Shown: positions 1 through 8,045 of the stretch, in pieces | Numbering within the stretch: the first letter of the stretch is position 1 | Layout of the letters: each line of letters begins with the position of its first letter | From: Hyphomicrobiales bacterium | GTDB taxonomy: Bacteria > Pseudomonadota > Alphaproteobacteria > Rhizobiales > Xanthobacteraceae | Reading direction: 5' to 3' | Assembly: GCA_021732215.1 (NCBI GenBank) | Contig: JAKFVL010000012.1 | Coordinates: 1-64,000, forward strand | Length of the DNA: 64,000 bases | Notes under the pieces: generated by a model | Seen by the model: only the letters and a program-made list of their open reading frames with translations | Database searches by the model: none | What the model was told of the DNA's origin: nothing | Translations under genes and position numbers: made by a program

Positions 1-167
1 GGGGGGGCCTCACATCTGTCGGCATGACCATGTCAGGCGTGATCGAGGACGGCATGGCCAACCTCGCGCAGCGAGGCATGAATGAAATGAGCGAGAAGTT
101 TCTCAAGATGGGCGGCAAGGTCTATGTCGAGGCGGAAGCGGTGAAGGCGAGCAATAAGAGCTTGTAA
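1..167 (+). CDS. thiC: C-terminal end of a gene, probably phosphomethylpyrimidine synthase ThiC (partial)
   Basis: An open frame enters from the left edge (codons begin at base 3) and ends with TAA at 165-167. The visible tail carries [20 protein letters not shown] and VKASNKSL. This resembles the variable C-terminal tail of alphaproteobacterial ThiC, the radical-SAM enzyme that makes the thiamine pyrimidine (HMP-P) from aminoimidazole ribotide. The catalytic Fe-S cysteines are outside the visible part, so the call rests on tail similarity only. A second, degenerate copy of this tail is seen near 4300. Confidence 0.5.
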   Translation, partial: GGLTSVGMTMSGVIEDGMANLAQRGMNEMSEKFLKMGGKVYVEAEAVKASNKSL

Positions 168-222
168 CTTCGAGCGCGTAGGGTGGCTTACGGCTTCGCC
201 TAACCCGCCCTACAGCCTCTGC

Positions 223-651
223 TCACCCCTCCGGCACGCTCCACTTCAATCCCGGAAAGCGTGCAAAGCCGCGGTCCAGCGTCACCCACTCGCAGCCCCA
301 TTCGATCGCAAGTGCGGCGAACCATGCGTCGGTGACATCCGACCCACGGATATTGGACTCGCGGCAAAGCCGCTGGATGATGTCCCAGTGCCGCTCTCCC
401 GGCTCGACGATCTGGCAATGCGGCTGGCCGAGGATGTCGGCGCAAAAGCCGAAAGCATCGTCAAGCGAACTTGGCGGCGTGAACGAGCGCTTGTTCGTCG
501 TGACGCGAACAACGGCGCTCAGGACAAGACGAGAGATTCCAAAGCGCGCACTCGACGAAATCGTGCGATCAAGCCAGGCTCGACAAACAGCGTGATTGTC
601 CGTGCCCTCCCGGAACGCGTTGATCAGAACGTTGACGTCCGGCAGGATCAC
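223..651 (-). CDS. VapC-like PIN-domain ribonuclease toxin
   Basis: 142 aa, the normal length for a VapC toxin. It starts with MILPDVNVLINA, giving the first PIN aspartate (D5), and has SDVTDAWFAALAIEWG (D105, D108) and TLDRGFARFPGL (D126), which form the metal site. The overall pattern matches the Mtu_PIN family (TIGR00028). The glutamate usual near residue 40 is not obvious (ISRLVLSAVVRV). The start is a GTG at 649-651 that overlaps the antitoxin stop, so translation is probably coupled. Known role of the family: an endoribonuclease cutting tRNA or rRNA when freed from its antitoxin. Target unknown here. Confidence 0.85.
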   Translation of the reverse strand: MILPDVNVLINAFREGTDNHAVCRAWLDRTISSSARFGISRLVLSAVVRVTTNKRSFTPPSSLDDAFGFCADILGQPHCQIVEPGERHWDIIQRLCRESNIRGSDVTDAWFAALAIEWGCEWVTLDRGFARFPGLKWSVPEG

Positions 652-926
652 TCGAAGCCGCGCTTCATGCGTTCGACATATTCGGCGTCTTCAATCGCAA
701 CAATTTCAGAGTAACGAAGCCCATCATACCCAGGGTTCGGGCCGCCCTTTGCTTTGCTGACGCGTGGTAGGATGCGTTTAGGTCCAGAGACCGGTATCGT
801 TTTGGCTAGCACCACCCGCAATCCATCCTCGATCAGCGAGGTCAGCGTGCGCCCTTCGGCTGCCGCCTTGCGTTTGGCGCGGGCGAGCAGTTCTGGCGGA
901 AGGCGGACAGTGGTGCGCTCAGTCAT
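648..926 (-). CDS. VapB-like ribbon-helix-helix antitoxin
   Basis: 92 aa. The N-terminus (MTERTTVRLPPELLARAKRK, then AEGRTLTSLIEDGLR) is a typical ribbon-helix-helix DNA-binding fold, and the C-terminal half should bind the toxin. It lies directly upstream of the PIN toxin with a 4-base stop/start overlap, which is the standard antitoxin-first order. Repeated TATGTC half-sites cover and follow its start codon, so the pair is very likely autoregulated. Alternative: a CopG-like regulator, but the neighbour makes the antitoxin role much more likely. Confidence 0.85.
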   Translation of the reverse strand: MTERTTVRLPPELLARAKRKAAAEGRTLTSLIEDGLRVVLAKTIPVSGPKRILPRVSKAKGGPNPGYDGLRYSEIVAIEDAEYVERMKRGFE

Positions 927-960
927 ATGTCAAGACATACTGTGTGTATGTCAGTATGTC
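924..960 (-). promoter_or_regulatory. operator cluster of the vapBC-like operon
   Basis: A perfect inverted repeat GACATAC (934-940) / GTATGTC (946-952) with a 5-base spacer is flanked by two more half-sites, ATATGTC at 925-931, overlapping the antitoxin ATG, and GTATGTC at 954-960. Four regularly repeated half-sites in front of an RHH antitoxin are what is expected for cooperative binding of antitoxin or toxin-antitoxin complexes. Binding itself is inferred. Confidence 0.7.
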
Positions 961-1010
961 AACGATGCGAGTTTTTCGGACTGGCTCAATGATTTCTTTA
1001 AAAGCTGCGC

Positions 1011-1038
1011 TTGACATTCCCCAAATTAGGAATATAGT
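1011..1038 (+). promoter_or_regulatory. sigma-70-like promoter facing the repeat region
   Basis: TTGACA at 1011-1016, a 16-base spacer, then TATAGT at 1033-1038. This is close to the housekeeping consensus. No convincing protein gene follows for 1 kb, so a transcript from here would be non-coding or would run into 2035. It could also be a chance match or part of a repeat. Confidence 0.4.
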
Positions 1039-1614
1039 CATATGCATCCCGTCCCATGGTGAGGGGCGATACGCGATCGTCACGGATTGCGGGGCGGGGT
1101 GCGGTGGACGCGGCAGCGTCAGGCGCGAACGTGAGGTGGCTGGGGATGTGAGGGCCGTGCTCCGCAGGGGTAGCTTTCACGTCTATGGACCCATCTTTCC
1201 GATGCGCTGACGACGACGCTGCGCGTTGCGGGCCGGGGCGGAGATACGCCTTACCTGTGACGCCTTTGCGCGCCGGCCCAAGTCGTGTGGTCCCGAGGCC
1301 CGTCGCTGGCCTCAAGGGAGCGGAGCGCCTGTTCGCCAACCGGCAACAGGAAACCACCGGAGTTGTTCCGGACAGCTCAATTCCGACGGTGACGAAGACA
1401 GCGTATCAATCGCCACCGGGGAGAGCACGAAGCAAGCCGAAAAAACCACCGCGTGCGGAACGCCGGACGATGTTCGGCATCCGTGGTGACCATGCCTGTG
1501 TGCTTTCCCACTTTTGCACGCAGGGCTGCGGACGCACGATGCGTCCGGCGTTCCGCGCGCCCTCATTGTTGAGGGAGACGTTGGAAAGCGAGATCGGGAA
1601 TACGGCGCCCCCGC

Positions 1615-1957
1615 GCCGCAAACAACAGGGGCGATGGCGCGTGTCTGGACAATGGCGCGGGTTTTCTTTTGCGCGAATGGCGCAAGCGCCACGCGCGCGA
1701 GCACCGCAAAACAACAGGGGCGATGGCGCGTGTTTAACTCTCATGGTCGTCCCTGCGAACGCAGGGACCCATAGCCTCCATGCTCATTGGGATTTGCTGC
1801 AAGAGTCGCAGAGCCACTTCTGCTGTCCGCCCATTTACTGCTGCGGCGTATGGGTCCCCGCCTTCGCGGGGACGACGCCGAATGTGGAGCTTGCGTCCGC
1901 GCCCCGGAATGACGATCGGGGCGAAGCGCCGCAAACAACAGGGGATGAGGCATGGCA
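1615..1957 (+). repeat. three direct copies of CCGCAAA(A)CAACAGGGG
   Basis: Copies lie near 1616-1643, 1703-1733 and 1929-1957. The first two share about 28 bases including the extension GCGATGGCGCGTGT, with one extra A in the second. The third keeps only the core and then diverges. The palindromic element at 1746-1876 sits between copies two and three. Confidence 0.75.
1746..1876. repeat. palindromic intergenic repeat with GTCGTCCC ends
   Basis: The left arm (1746-1772) is itself a small hairpin, TCCCTGCG..CGCAGGGA, followed by CCCATA. The right arm (1849-1876) is TATGGGTCCCCGCC..GGCGGGGACGAC-like and pairs with the left. Such units with GTCGTCCC/GGGACGAC ends are frequent between genes in this bacterial group. 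Confidence 0.7.
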
Positions 1958-2034
1958 AATGCGCGAGGAGTTGATCAAGATGGCGGTCAGGTTCAGGCCG
2001 AGCCGGACGGCATGACAGACAGCAATCAGGTGAT

Positions 2035-2325
2035 GTGGCCGTGACCCTTGTCCGTACCCTTCTTGGCATCGACGCAGCGGCGGCGCTGGTCATCGTCTAT
2101 TTCTTCCTTGTGGGGCTGGCCGACGGATCGGTCTCATCGTTCAATGGCGGATTGTGGTTCGCCACGCTCGCAGCGCTGGCGGCGATCCTCGGCGGCGGCT
2201 GGTTGCTCAATGCAAAGGGTCAGCGCCGCGCGGCGGTCGCGCTGTTGCTGGTGCTGGCCGTTCCGTCTGTCCTGTTCGGATTGTTCACGTTGCTGATCGT
2301 GATTGTCCAGCCAAGGTGGAATTAG
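2035..2325 (+). CDS. small three-helix membrane protein, function unknown
   Basis: 96 aa with three hydrophobic segments (about 10-28, 40-58 and 68-91) and a C-terminal NPRWN-like end (VQPRWN). Small membrane proteins of this shape are common in Bradyrhizobium-type genomes, without an assigned role. The start used is GTG 2035; a second GTG at 2041 is possible. It lies 12 bases upstream of the next gene on the same strand, so the two are probably cotranscribed. Confidence 0.6.
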   Translation: MAVTLVRTLLGIDAAAALVIVYFFLVGLADGSVSSFNGGLWFATLAALAAILGGGWLLNAKGQRRAAVALLLVLAVPSVLFGLFTLLIVIVQPRWN

Positions 2326-2337
2326 CATGAGACCGGC

Positions 2338-3099
2338 ATGACCTTCGCGTTTGAATCCCGCGCCACATGGATCACGAAAGCCGCGAGCGAACTCGGCGTC
2401 AGCGAACTATTGACCGAACTCCCGAAGGCCGAAGCAACGGAGCTGCGTCAGCGGATCGAGGCGGCGTTTCTCGTCGTTCCGAGTTACGACTGGTGGTGGG
2501 AGCGGATGAAATCGGGCCGCAGCTACTGGTCGAAAACACCCGGCTGGAAAGCCATCGACGTCGTCGCAGCCTTCAGCGCAACCGGGCCGGTGTGGCTGAT
2601 GCCGGTCCATGACGACAAGGGCGAGGTGTTTCGCGTGGCGATGCCGGTCGCGGTTGACATCCTGCGCCAGAGCAAGCTCGACGAATTCGCGCTCGTCGCC
2701 GGCGATCTCTCCTGGATGCTGATCATCAATCATCACGACGCCGTCTTCGGCGCGGGCGAGCGCGCGATCCAGCATCTGCTGATGCTCGAGCAGCGCGCGG
2801 GCGGCATGGGCGGGCCGACGACCAGACCCCCGGCGCACCCTCCGGCCCTGCTCGGCTGCGCAGAGGTGCTGCGTTTTGCCATCGGCGTCAGCCCCGGTTT
2901 CCGTCAGATCGGCGACAAATGGGCGGCGGCGATAGCGATCTGCCGCGCCGGCGACCGCGACGGCGTTCACTTGCTCTGGTGCGATATCGACTGGAACGTG
3001 ATGGAGGACACTCACTGCGCGTCGGTGAAAGAGGCCGAACGAAGCGCTGCAAACGCGCTGCCCGGTGCGTCGGTCGACTGGACCAGGGTGGCCGAATGA
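2338..3099 (+). CDS. uncharacterised soluble protein (DUF6756-like middle part)
   Basis: 253 aa with no signal peptide or membrane segment. The central part has WKAIDVVAAF, then ELALVAGDLSW-like and MLIINHHDAVFGAG, reminiscent of small bacterial proteins of the DUF6756 / immunity-like type, but I cannot place it firmly. A Pro/Gly/Arg-rich stretch around residues 150-170 (GGMGGPTTRPPAHPPALLG) looks out of character and could mark a frame error or a linker between two modules. It follows the small membrane protein by 12 bases. Confidence 0.5.
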   Translation: MTFAFESRATWITKAASELGVSELLTELPKAEATELRQRIEAAFLVVPSYDWWWERMKSGRSYWSKTPGWKAIDVVAAFSATGPVWLMPVHDDKGEVFRVAMPVAVDILRQSKLDEFALVAGDLSWMLIINHHDAVFGAGERAIQHLLMLEQRAGGMGGPTTRPPAHPPALLGCAEVLRFAIGVSPGFRQIGDKWAAAIAICRAGDRDGVHLLWCDIDWNVMEDTHCASVKEAERSAANALPGASVDWTRVAE

Positions 3100-3233
3100 T
3101 GCTGGCGCGGATTGGCTGAAAGCAATTTATGGATTTTTTGACTGCAACAAAATCGGGACCAACAATGTGAACCTGCTCTCCTCTCGCCCGACCAACTTCA
3201 AGGGAGCCGCCTCGTCGCGGTGGAGATGCGTCC

Positions 3234-4232
3234 ATGTTCTTTTCGCCAAAGTCCTGCTCCCCGATCTCGCCGATCCGTAACGCCGCGCTCGCCGCCGGCG
3301 TAGCGCTGATGCTCGCGCCCCTCGCCGCAGCGCCCGCCGTGGCGCAGGGCCAGACGCCATCCGCCTCGCAACAGAATCAACCCGCGCCGCAGCAGCTTAC
3401 CGAAAAGCTCAATGCCTATGTCGGCTGCATCAATCGCCTCTCGGAGCGGTCGTATCAGTCCCGCTCGCGCTATGCTTCCTGGGCCGCCAAGACCGGGCCG
3501 ACCGGCAAGGAGCGCATCATCTACGGCACCTACACCATCTACGACACGTCCGACTGCAAGAACAACGTCGAGAAGGCGAACGCAATGGAGCCGCGCGACG
3601 CTGCGCTGGAGGCTGCGGCCTCCGCCTACGCGGACGCGGTCGGCAGGCTCGAGCCTCTCCTGAAGGAAGCGGACGACTACTACTCTCAGGAGAACTACAA
3701 GGACGACAGGATGGCCAAAGGCAAGGCGCTGCATCCGCGCCTCGTCGCGGCGTGGGATGCGTTCGCGTCCGCCGACACGGCGCTGCGCGGCGGCGTCGAG
3801 ACGATCAACGACCGGCGTGCCGTGGAAAAACTGGCCGCGATCGAGGCGAGCGAAGGCCGCAAGGCGCGGTATCACACCGAGGCACTGATGATTCAGGCCA
3901 AGCGCGTGCTGCGTGCGCAGCAGAGCGACAAGCCAGACATCACCGCGATCACGCAGACACTCGGCGAGTACGAGACCACAATGAAGACAATCAAGCAGCT
4001 CGCAACCGGGGACGGCAACACGATCGGTTCGTTCTTTATAAGCAGTGCGAAATCGTTCCTCACCTCCGCGAAGCAGTTGATGCGCCGCATCCGCGACAAG
4101 ACGCCGTTGAGCCAGGGCGACAGGATGATGATCAACGCCGGCGGCGGAGAGATGATCGAAGGCACGCCGCAGCGGTTGTTGCGCGACTACAATGGGCTGA
4201 TCGACGCCTACAATCGCGGCATCAGAACCTGA
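3234..4232 (+). CDS. YiiG-family (DUF3829) secreted protein
   Basis: 332 aa. It begins with a long signal peptide (hydrophobic AALAAGVALMLAPLAAAPAVA, cleavage near AVAQ, about residue 38). The mature part is helical and opens with KLNAYVGCINRLSE..SY, the typical DUF3829/YiiG opening, with a second Cys in DTSDCKNN. The family is periplasmic or lipoprotein-like with no known activity; this copy lacks a lipobox and should be soluble in the periplasm. GGAG lies about 8 bases before the ATG. Confidence 0.7.
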   Translation: MFFSPKSCSPISPIRNAALAAGVALMLAPLAAAPAVAQGQTPSASQQNQPAPQQLTEKLNAYVGCINRLSERSYQSRSRYASWAAKTGPTGKERIIYGTYTIYDTSDCKNNVEKANAMEPRDAALEAAASAYADAVGRLEPLLKEADDYYSQENYKDDRMAKGKALHPRLVAAWDAFASADTALRGGVETINDRRAVEKLAAIEASEGRKARYHTEALMIQAKRVLRAQQSDKPDITAITQTLGEYETTMKTIKQLATGDGNTIGSFFISSAKSFLTSAKQLMRRIRDKTPLSQGDRMMINAGGGEMIEGTPQRLLRDYNGLIDAYNRGIRT

Positions 4233-4300
4233 TGCTGCAGACATCCGGACCATATCCTGCCCGGCAGATCGGCATAACGCGCGCGACGTTTTCCTGGCCT

Positions 4301-4372
4301 CGGCGGCAGGTATATACTGAGGCGGAAGCTGTGAAGGGCGGCAGCGCGACAGGCGGCAAAAGGAGCGTGTGA
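4301..4372 (+). pseudogene. degenerate copy of the thiC-like gene end
   Basis: In the + frame ending with TGA at 4370-4372 the sequence reads RRQVYTEAEAVKGG, against [14 protein letters not shown] in the gene end at 111-150. At DNA level 21 of 26 bases match between 121-146 and 4311-4336, and similarity extends a few bases to the left with one gap. No start or upstream homology is visible, so it is a remnant. A chance match cannot be excluded because the segment is short. Confidence 0.4.
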
Positions 4373-4381
4373 GATCCAACG

Positions 4382-4978
4382 ATGGGCGTGACATACTGCG
4401 GCGCAGGTTTTCTGGTTTCGTTATCGATCGCGGTCGCAGCCGCGCTGCCTGCGTCTGCGTTTGCGGATTGCAACGGCGAGTTCGATGCGTTGATCCAGCG
4501 CTATCGCGCCGCCGGCCCGTTCCGGCTGGAAAATGCCTTCAATGCCGACGGCACCAGGCGCAAGATCGTCACCGAAGTCGTCAGGCCGGATCGATTCCGG
4601 CAGGATCAAATCTTGCAGCAGAGCACGGTGATAGGGACGGTGATCTGGGTGCGGCAAGATGGACGATGGGTTCGCGCGCCTCATCCGCTGATGCCCGACG
4701 ATCGCAAGGCGGTCTATTTCGATCTGGCCGATCAGATCGCATCCGCGAAAGATCGCCGCTGCACCGGACGCCAGACCCATGACGGCAAGGAGTTTGACAT
4801 CTACACCTTCACATCGCGCCACCGCGCCGGAAACTGGGACAGAATCTGGACCACGACGCTGTATGTCGAGCCCGGCGGCCTGCCGGCGTTCGCGGAAATC
4901 TTCACCGACACGAAACTCAACTATCGCCACACCTACACCTACGACAGCGGCATCTCGGTCGATCCGCCGAGCGAGTGA
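4382..4978 (+). CDS. secreted protein of unknown function
   Basis: 198 aa with a clear signal peptide (FLVSLSIAVAAALPASAFA, cleavage about residue 29, leaving mature DCNGEF). The mature domain has one more Cys (RRCTGRQ) that may pair with the first, and beta-rich text such as FDIYTFTSRHRAGNWDR and TTTLYVEPGGLPAFAEI. This suggests a small periplasmic fold of the LolA/YxeA-like lipid-binding type, but I do not recognise a family. It is convergent with the DUF2277 gene. Confidence 0.6.
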   Translation: MGVTYCGAGFLVSLSIAVAAALPASAFADCNGEFDALIQRYRAAGPFRLENAFNADGTRRKIVTEVVRPDRFRQDQILQQSTVIGTVIWVRQDGRWVRAPHPLMPDDRKAVYFDLADQIASAKDRRCTGRQTHDGKEFDIYTFTSRHRAGNWDRIWTTTLYVEPGGLPAFAEIFTDTKLNYRHTYTYDSGISVDPPSE

Positions 4979-5008
4979 GCGGCAGCACTTCAAAGTCCCT
5001 CGTGCGGC

Positions 5009-5275
5009 CTAGCCAAACCTTGCCTTGTTTCGCTCCCGCGCCTTCTCCGCTTCCACCTCGCGATCGCGCGCCGGCGCGTGGGTGTGCAGCGAGGCGAACA
5101 GCTTGCGCGCCGAGGCCGCGACCTCGGCAACCGCCAGGTCGAACGCCGCCGCATTGGCCTGCGATGGCTTGTTGAAACCGGAGAGCTTGCGCACGAACTG
5201 CAGCGCGGAGGCGTGGATCTCGTCCTCCGTCGCGGGCGGTTCGAAATTGTAGAGCGTTTTGATATTGCGGCACAT
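5009..5275 (-). CDS. DUF2277 family protein
   Basis: 88 aa starting MCRNIKTLYNFEPPATEDEI, the hallmark opening of DUF2277. The rest is helical (ALQFVRKLSGFNKPS, AVAEVAASARKLFASLHTHA) and ends in a charged tail. The internal ATG at 5275 was chosen over an upstream start at 5458 because the family begins at MCRNI. Family function is unknown; it occurs widely in actinobacteria and alphaproteobacteria. Confidence 0.85.
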   Translation of the reverse strand: MCRNIKTLYNFEPPATEDEIHASALQFVRKLSGFNKPSQANAAAFDLAVAEVAASARKLFASLHTHAPARDREVEAEKARERNKARFG

Positions 5276-5490
5276 GGTCGTTTCCCTGGCTGGCCGGAGG
5301 GGTGGTTTATTTCTGCTGAAGATAAGGCTGATCGCGCCGCGCACAACCCGCTGCAGCGGCGGATCAATCGCATCGCAGCATTCGCACCGAAGCGAAGGTG
5401 ATCGATGTGGATGATTGGTCGTGATATAGAACGCCAGCAGGACGCGCCAAGAGAGCACATCGAGAGAGCGCGCCGCATCGGAGCAAGCGC

Positions 5491-6573
5491 ATGAGGTCCG
5501 TTCGAGCCGTCCTGTCCATCACGTGGACGCTGATGTCATTTACTGCGCTGGCCGCGGATTACCCCACGCCGAAGCAGGGCGAATGGATCGCCAGGGACTT
5601 CAAGTTCGGCAACGGACAGACGATGCCCGAGCTGAAGCTGGCTTACACCACGGTCGGCGATCCATCCGGCATCCCGATCGTGGTCCTTCACGGCACCACC
5701 GGATCGGCGGCAAGCATGCTGACGCCCGCCTTCGCTGGCGAACTGTTCGGCGCGGGCCAGCCGCTCGATGCCGCCAAGCATTACATCATCATTCCGGATT
5801 CGATCGGGCACGGCCGATCGTCGAAGCCGTCGAACGGCATGAAGACCGCGTTTCCACGATACAGCTACGACGACATGGTTGCGGCACAGCATCGGCTGCT
5901 GACCGAAGGCCTCGGCGTCCGCCGTGCCCGGCTCATCATCGGCAATTCGATGGGCGGCATGCATGCGTGGATCTGGGGCGTCAAGTATCCTGCCTATGCG
6001 GATGCACTGGTGCCGATGGCGTCGCAGCCGAGCGAAATGTCGGCGCGCAACTGGATGCTGCGGCGGCTGCTGCTCGAAACCATCCGCAACGACCCGTCCT
6101 ATGCCAACGGCAATTATACGGCGCAGCCAGCATCGATGAAGATCGCCAACACGTTCTTTGGCGTGGCGACGGCGGGCGGCACCCTCGCCTATCAGGCGCT
6201 TGCGCCGACGCGCGAGAAGGCCGACAAGATGATCGACGAACGGCTCAACGCGGCCTTCCCCGCCGACGCCAACGATTATCTCTATCAGTGGGAATCCTCG
6301 CGCGACTACAATCCCTCGCCCGATCTTGGCAAGATCGACGCCGCGGTGCTCGCGATCAACGCGGCCGACGACGAACGCAACCCGCCCGAGACGGGGCTGA
6401 TGGAACGCGAACTGAAGCGGGTCAAGAACGCGAAGCTCTATCTGATCCCGGCGAGCAACGACACCCGCGGTCATCTCACCACCGGAGCGGCGAAGTTCTA
6501 CAAGCAGCAGCTCGGAGAATTCATGCAGGGACTTCCGCCAGCCGCAACCGTCGGATCGTCGGCCAGCAAATAA
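5491..6573 (+). CDS. secreted alpha/beta hydrolase, homoserine O-acetyltransferase-like fold
   Basis: 360 aa. A signal peptide (about residues 1-22, SFTALAADYP) is followed by a MetX-like alpha/beta hydrolase: HG oxyanion motif (VVLHGTTGS, 65-73), PDSIGHGRSSKP, nucleophile elbow GNSMGG with Ser153, an Asp in INAADDERNP and His in DTRGHLTTG. MetX enzymes are cytoplasmic acyltransferases. The signal peptide and the isolated position away from methionine genes argue for a periplasmic hydrolase or acyltransferase with another substrate. Confidence 0.8.
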   Translation: MRSVRAVLSITWTLMSFTALAADYPTPKQGEWIARDFKFGNGQTMPELKLAYTTVGDPSGIPIVVLHGTTGSAASMLTPAFAGELFGAGQPLDAAKHYIIIPDSIGHGRSSKPSNGMKTAFPRYSYDDMVAAQHRLLTEGLGVRRARLIIGNSMGGMHAWIWGVKYPAYADALVPMASQPSEMSARNWMLRRLLLETIRNDPSYANGNYTAQPASMKIANTFFGVATAGGTLAYQALAPTREKADKMIDERLNAAFPADANDYLYQWESSRDYNPSPDLGKIDAAVLAINAADDERNPPETGLMERELKRVKNAKLYLIPASNDTRGHLTTGAAKFYKQQLGEFMQGLPPAATVGSSASK

Positions 6574-6681
6574 GGGCCCAAGGGCGCTATCCTTCTCGCC
6601 GCCCGCAATACCTATTTCTCGGAGGTCGGCGCGTGTTGCACGGCGGCGCAACCGGGTGCAGCCTGAGTGCATCCGGAGGTA

Positions 6682-7257
6682 ATGGTTTTGCGTTGGACCG
6701 TCGGTTGTCTTGCCGCGTTTGTGCTGGGCGGATGCGCGCTCGATCCGTTCGTTACGATCGGCGGAGAGACCTATACGAGCTACGCCGGCAACTGGCTGAT
6801 CGAGAACAATATCGATCCGATCACCGGTATCGCCGTGCCATCGGCCCGCGTCTTCACGATCCGATCTTCGAGCGCATCGCTGGAGTATTTCGCCAAGCCT
6901 GCTTCCATGCAGTTGACCTGCTCGGACCGGGATCCGGTCGTCAAGTTTTCCTACGACTTCAAGGTCGGTAGCAGCCCCAACTCCATCTTCGGCTACCGCT
7001 TTGATGAGAGGCCCGGACAGGACAACGTCAATGTCCGTTTCCTGCACAATGCCAAGGCTATCGTGATCGAGGATCGGGCGACCGTCGTGCAGTTCATCAA
7101 GAACATGGAAGGTACAAGGCGGCTCGTGGTCCGGTCGCGCTCATTCAATGCGGGGCGGTCTGTAACGGAGTTCGATGTCAATGGATCGGAGGCAGCCATC
7201 AAGGCCGCTTTTGCAAGCTGCCCGCTGGAGCCCAAGCTGACGCGATCTACATCATAG
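6682..7257 (+). CDS. lipoprotein of unknown function (IalB/VasI-like region)
   Basis: About 191 aa. The lipobox LGGC near residue 17 predicts a lipid-anchored periplasmic protein. The domain after it (SYAGNWLIENN, LTCSDRDPVVKFSYDF, FGYRFDERPGQ, and a final C in FASCPLE) resembles the small beta-sandwich of IalB/VasI-type proteins. Start choice is unsettled: ATG 6682 is only 2 bases after the GGAGG at 6675-6679, whereas TTG 6688 is 8 bases after it and would still give a good lipoprotein signal; GTG 6667 is also open. Confidence 0.65.
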   Translation: MVLRWTVGCLAAFVLGGCALDPFVTIGGETYTSYAGNWLIENNIDPITGIAVPSARVFTIRSSSASLEYFAKPASMQLTCSDRDPVVKFSYDFKVGSSPNSIFGYRFDERPGQDNVNVRFLHNAKAIVIEDRATVVQFIKNMEGTRRLVVRSRSFNAGRSVTEFDVNGSEAAIKAAFASCPLEPKLTRSTS

Positions 7258-7409
7258 CATGATCGTCCACGCTGATGCTTTACCGATAGCACACACCATG
7301 CAATCGTGAGTGCGCAACAATACATTGTTGTGCGCTGCCGCAAACACCGGCTCTGCTGATAAACGTATACAAATCAAAACAAGACAAATCAGAATAAGGG
7401 AGGACTCTC

Positions 7410-8045
7410 ATGAAACGCTGGTCTCTGGCGGCGATCGCGCTGCTTGCTTTCGGTCTCACCGCCACCTGGCACAGCCGCGACGCCATCGGCCAATCGGAAG
7501 GCGGCTGGGTGACGCTGTTTGACGGCAAGAACCTCGACAACTTCACCCAGATTGGCGACGCCAACTGGAAGCTCGCCAACGGCGAAGTCTCCGCCGACAC
7601 CGGCAGCGGCTTTCTGGTGTCCAAGCAATCCTACACCGACTTCCAGATCCGCGCGGAATTCTGGGCCGACGACGACGCCAACAGCGGAATCTATATTCGC
7701 CTCAGCGATCCAGCGAAGGTGACGGCGGACAACTCCTACGAAGTGAACATCTTCGACAAGCGTCCCGATCCGAGCTACGGCACCGGCGCCATCGTCAACC
7801 TCGCGAAGGTCAACCCGATGCCGAAGGCCGGCACAGGAACCGGAGGCGGCAAATGGAATGTCTTCGAGATCACCGCGAAGGGCAGCAAGTTCAGTGTGAC
7901 CCTTAACGGCCAGAAAACAGTCGACAACGCCGAGGACGCGAAATTCGCCAAGGGCCCGATCGCCCTCCAGCGTTTTCCAGGCAGCTCGAAGGACCCCGGG
8001 GTTGGCGTGATCAAGTTCCGCAAGGTTGAGATCAAGTCGCTGTAA
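7410..8045 (+). CDS. secreted DUF1080 protein (3-keto-disaccharide hydrolase-like)
   Basis: 211 aa with a signal peptide to about residue 28 (IGQSEGG). The mature part is a DUF1080 jelly roll: WVTLFDGKNLDNFTQIG, FQIRAEFWADDDANSGIYIR, YEVNIFDKRPDPSYGTGAIV, WNVFEITAKGSKFSVTLNGQ. The family includes enzymes that split 3-keto-glucosides, and also binding proteins. GGGAGGA lies 6 bases before the ATG. The stop codon is immediately followed by the ATG of the CinA-like gene, so the two are coupled, although they share no obvious pathway. Confidence 0.8.
   Translation: MKRWSLAAIALLAFGLTATWHSRDAIGQSEGGWVTLFDGKNLDNFTQIGDANWKLANGEVSADTGSGFLVSKQSYTDFQIRAEFWADDDANSGIYIRLSDPAKVTADNSYEVNIFDKRPDPSYGTGAIVNLAKVNPMPKAGTGTGGGKWNVFEITAKGSKFSVTLNGQKTVDNAEDAKFAKGPIALQRFPGSSKDPGVGVIKFRKVEIKSL

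Larger units (their letters stand above)
961..2034. repeat. 1.07 kb non-coding, repeat-rich region
   Basis: No credible gene is seen: the longest open frame (1185-2015, +) has an irregular Arg/Pro-rich composition and spans obvious repeats. The stretch around 1040-1500 reads like a dispersed intergenic element of Bradyrhizobiaceae genomes. The right part holds three copies of CCGCAAACAACAGGGG and a long palindromic unit, listed separately. Some RNA could be made from the promoter at 1011. Confidence 0.55.

Noticed and set aside
1185-2015. 276-codon open frame across the repeat region
   Set aside because: Covers three direct repeats and a palindromic unit, irregular composition, no ribosome binding site. 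Such frames in dispersed repeats are usually false genes.
3198-4394. 398-codon open frame on the - strand
   Set aside because: Antisense to the DUF3829 gene, which has a signal peptide and family motifs.
5536-7047. 503-codon open frame on the - strand
   Set aside because: Runs antisense through the alpha/beta hydrolase and the lipoprotein gene; Arg/Ala/Gly-rich with no family motif. High GC creates such shadows.
7312-7335. GCGCAACAA..TTGTTGTGCGC near-palindrome as an operator
   Set aside because: Asymmetric by two bases and without any known matching regulator; could equally be a small terminator of the upstream lipoprotein gene.
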